7,532 bases of DNA. Origin: JAFDZO01 sp038225955. GTDB taxonomy: Bacteria; Bacteroidota; Ignavibacteria; Tepidaquicellales; Tepidaquicellaceae. The first letter of the stretch is position 1; each line of letters opens with the position of its first letter. The notes below the pieces were generated by a model, which made no database searches, was not told the origin of the DNA, and was given only the letters and a program-made list of their open reading frames with translations. Shown in pieces: positions 5,967 through 7,532 of this stretch. The position numbers and the translations under genes were made by a program. Where the stretch lies: the NCBI GenBank assembly GCA_038225955.1, contig JBBRQV010000157.1, positions 1-7,532 on the forward strand, read 5' to 3'.

Positions 5967-7532
5967 TTACTTCACCACTACCATCTTCTTAACATCTGAA
6001 AATTTATCAGAAGTCAGTTTATAAAAATACATTCCGCTTGATAAATTTTTCGCATCGAATGTTACAGAATAATATCCTGCATCTTTAACTTCATTCACCA
6101 ATTGCGCAACCTCTCTTCCCATCATATCATATACTTTCAATGAAACGTAATTTGTAATTGGTAATTCAAAATTAATTCTCGTGACGGGGTTGAATGGATT
6201 CGGGTAATTCTGAGCCAGATTATATTTCGAAGGTATCCCTATGATGACCTCACTCGATAAATCGTGATACTCATAGTTACCGTTATAATCTATTTGCTTA
6301 AGACGATAGTTATAGTGACCCGTATTCAACCCGTGGTCAGAGAATAAATAATTTTGTTGTTGTGATGTTGTACCGTTACCCTCTACGTATCCGACTTTTT
6401 TCCATACGTTATCGGATGATTTTCTTTCGATATCAAATCCTTTATTGTTTACTTCCTGCACTGTGCTCCAGTTCAATGTTACATTGGTTGCGCTTACTGA
6501 AGATGTGAAAGAAGATAATTCTACGGGAAGAAGATTATCAGTGTTACCCGCAACTGCAAAATCAGAAAAAGAAGTGAATCCCGTTCCGTGCAATGTAGGC
6601 TGCGAGGAAGGGTTTGTTGTGCTTGAGTGATTTGAAGAATTCCATGCCCAAGTATTGCCTCCGCCTGTTGCTCTTTTTACTATGCCAGTATAGAGCCAAC
6701 TTGTTGTACTTAAATTCATACTGTTAGCGATGAAGTCAATGCTGTATGTTCCACCTGAGAGTCCGTCTCCTGTAGTGATTGTCCAGAACTGCGGAGAAAG
6801 ATTAATGAAGTTTACGCCCGGCCACACTGCTCCTGCATCAATAAATCCTCCCGGCATCGAACCTGAACCAGATGTAGTATAAGATGCCGTTAAGCTTCCG
6901 CCAACTGAAGGTGCTCCCGTAAAACTTATTTTTGCTTCCACGTATGAACTTGAACCGTTATCCAATGGGAATAAAGAATTCGATGTAGTCGATGCGGCGA
7001 ACCATCTTTTTATTGTTCCTCTTACTGCGCCGCCTGTTCTTGTCAACGTACCCAGCACAGAAGTCGATGTTCCGATTGTAAGCGTGTTTACTCCCATGTT
7101 TAATATTCCGTTCTGCATGTTTAGTGTTCCTGTAATATTGATTGCGCCTGATGAAGTTACGCCGCCGCTTCCATTCATCGTTAAGTTAGCAATATTACCC
7201 GTGAACAAAGAAGCAGGAAGAGTTAAACTACTTGTATTAGTAAATGAAAGTGTTGCGCTGCTTGCGCTAATATTTCCTGAAGTTCTCACAAGCGAACTAC
7301 CTGAATATGTTATTGTATTTGAGCCTAAAGTTAAAGTTCCGTTAGTTAAAGTTAGTACTCCTGCGAGAGTCGGGCTGCCGTTAAGTGTGAATCCTCCTGC
7401 ATTGTTCAACTGGAGATTTGTTAGCGATACCGCTGAAATTGTTTTTGCTGAGCCTGTCATTTGAATTTTTCCTGAACCAGTATGTGAGCCAGTTCCCTCA
7501 ATGTTTCCTGCAACTGATATTGTAAACCCGCC
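5967..7532 (-). CDS. Secreted beta-repeat protein with FN3-like and T9SS type A sorting domains (5' end outside window)
   Basis: The frame is open from the window's right edge to the TAA at 5969-5967, giving 521 visible residues. The Met at 7460-7458 is internal, because 24 in-frame residues with the same repeat character precede it (GGFTISVAGNIEGTGSHTGS). Numbering from the visible start, residues 1 to about 160 are Gly/Thr/Ser/Asn/Leu-rich beta-strand repeats (for example LQLNNAGGFTLNGS, LTLTNGTLTLGSNTI, GTLNMQNGILNMGVNTLTIG) like a beta-helix or adhesin body. About 160-330 is a larger beta-rich region with several Trp. LPVELSSF at 335 opens a fibronectin-III-like segment (WSTVQEVNNKGFDIERKS, VWKK, YRLKQIDYNGNY). 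Residues 437-521 are the sorting domain (QNYPNPFNP, VYDMMGRE, NLSSGMYFYK, KKMVVVK). The predicted location is the cell surface or medium via the type IX system. It is the intact homologue of the pseudogene at 3804-5304 and converges on A'. Confidence 0.88.
   Translation of the reverse strand, partial: GGFTISVAGNIEGTGSHTGSGKIQMTGSAKTISAVSLTNLQLNNAGGFTLNGSPTLAGVLTLTNGTLTLGSNTITYSGSSLVRTSGNISASSATLSFTNTSSLTLPASLFTGNIANLTMNGSGGVTSSGAINITGTLNMQNGILNMGVNTLTIGTSTSVLGTLTRTGGAVRGTIKRWFAASTTSNSLFPLDNGSSSYVEAKISFTGAPSVGGSLTASYTTSGSGSMPGGFIDAGAVWPGVNFINLSPQFWTITTGDGLSGGTYSIDFIANSMNLSTTSWLYTGIVKRATGGGNTWAWNSSNHSSTTNPSSQPTLHGTGFTSFSDFAVAGNTDNLLPVELSSFTSSVSATNVTLNWSTVQEVNNKGFDIERKSSDNVWKKVGYVEGNGTTSQQQNYLFSDHGLNTGHYNYRLKQIDYNGNYEYHDLSSEVIIGIPSKYNLAQNYPNPFNPVTRINFELPITNYVSLKVYDMMGREVAQLVNEVKDAGYYSVTFDAKNLSSGMYFYKLTSDKFSDVKKMVVVK

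Noticed and set aside
6445..6630. Plus-strand open frame of 61 codons.
   Set aside because: Antisense shadow of the FN3-like region of the 5967-7532 gene; it even resembles the 4201-4407 shadow because the sense strands are homologous.
5967..7460. Taking the ATG at 7460 as the true start of the right-hand T9SS gene.
   Set aside because: The frame stays open for 24 more codons to the window edge with the same repeat character, and no signal peptide follows that Met.
7084..7464. Plus-strand open frame of 126 codons, rich in Pro, Val and Leu.
   Set aside because: It is the complement of the Gly/Thr/Asn-rich beta-repeats of the minus-strand gene, whose frame is clearly the coding one and stays open to the window edge.

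Overview
The window is AT-rich and carries two or three surface or secreted proteins that end in the same C-terminal domain: QNYPNPFNP near its start, then IYD/VYD..G, NLSSG.YFY and a KKM...K tail. This is the type A sorting signal of the type IX secretion system (T9SS, Por secretion). This version of the domain, the lack of Shine-Dalgarno sequences before the starts, and the low GC point to the Bacteroidota/Chlorobi superphylum. Ignavibacteria-like bacteria are my best guess. That placement is inferred from family style, not from a marker gene.

Layout. 1-209 (-) is the N-terminus of a small lipoprotein, cut by the window edge. 210-390 is a divergent intergenic region. 391-1842 (+) is a 483-residue all-helical, TPR-like cytoplasmic protein of unknown function (called A here). 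A hairpin terminator at 2032-2063 separates it from the convergent 2094-3764 (-), an intact exported beta-propeller (SBBP-type repeats) with a T9SS tail. 3804-5304 (-) is a broken T9SS-tail gene: its 5' end is missing, and it has a frameshift near 5056-5142 and an in-frame TGA at 4242-4244 replacing a tryptophan. 5294-5866 (+) is a 5'-truncated paralogue of the C-terminal 188 residues of A (called A'). A strong hairpin terminator at 5882-5915 separates it from convergent 5967-7532 (-), another T9SS-tail protein whose 5' end lies beyond the window.

The most informative structure is the head-to-head junction near 5290-5305. The minus-strand T9SS gene and the plus-strand A' both lose their 5' ends within about 10 bp of each other. 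One deletion spanning a divergent promoter region would explain both losses, and the two later lesions in the T9SS gene fit decay after its promoter and signal peptide were gone. A chimeric assembly is the main alternative. The pattern 'A-type gene (+) convergent on a T9SS cargo gene (-)' occurs twice, which suggests an old duplicated unit. I see no transposase, integrase, CRISPR array, intact RNA gene or defence system, and no convincing new multi-gene system.
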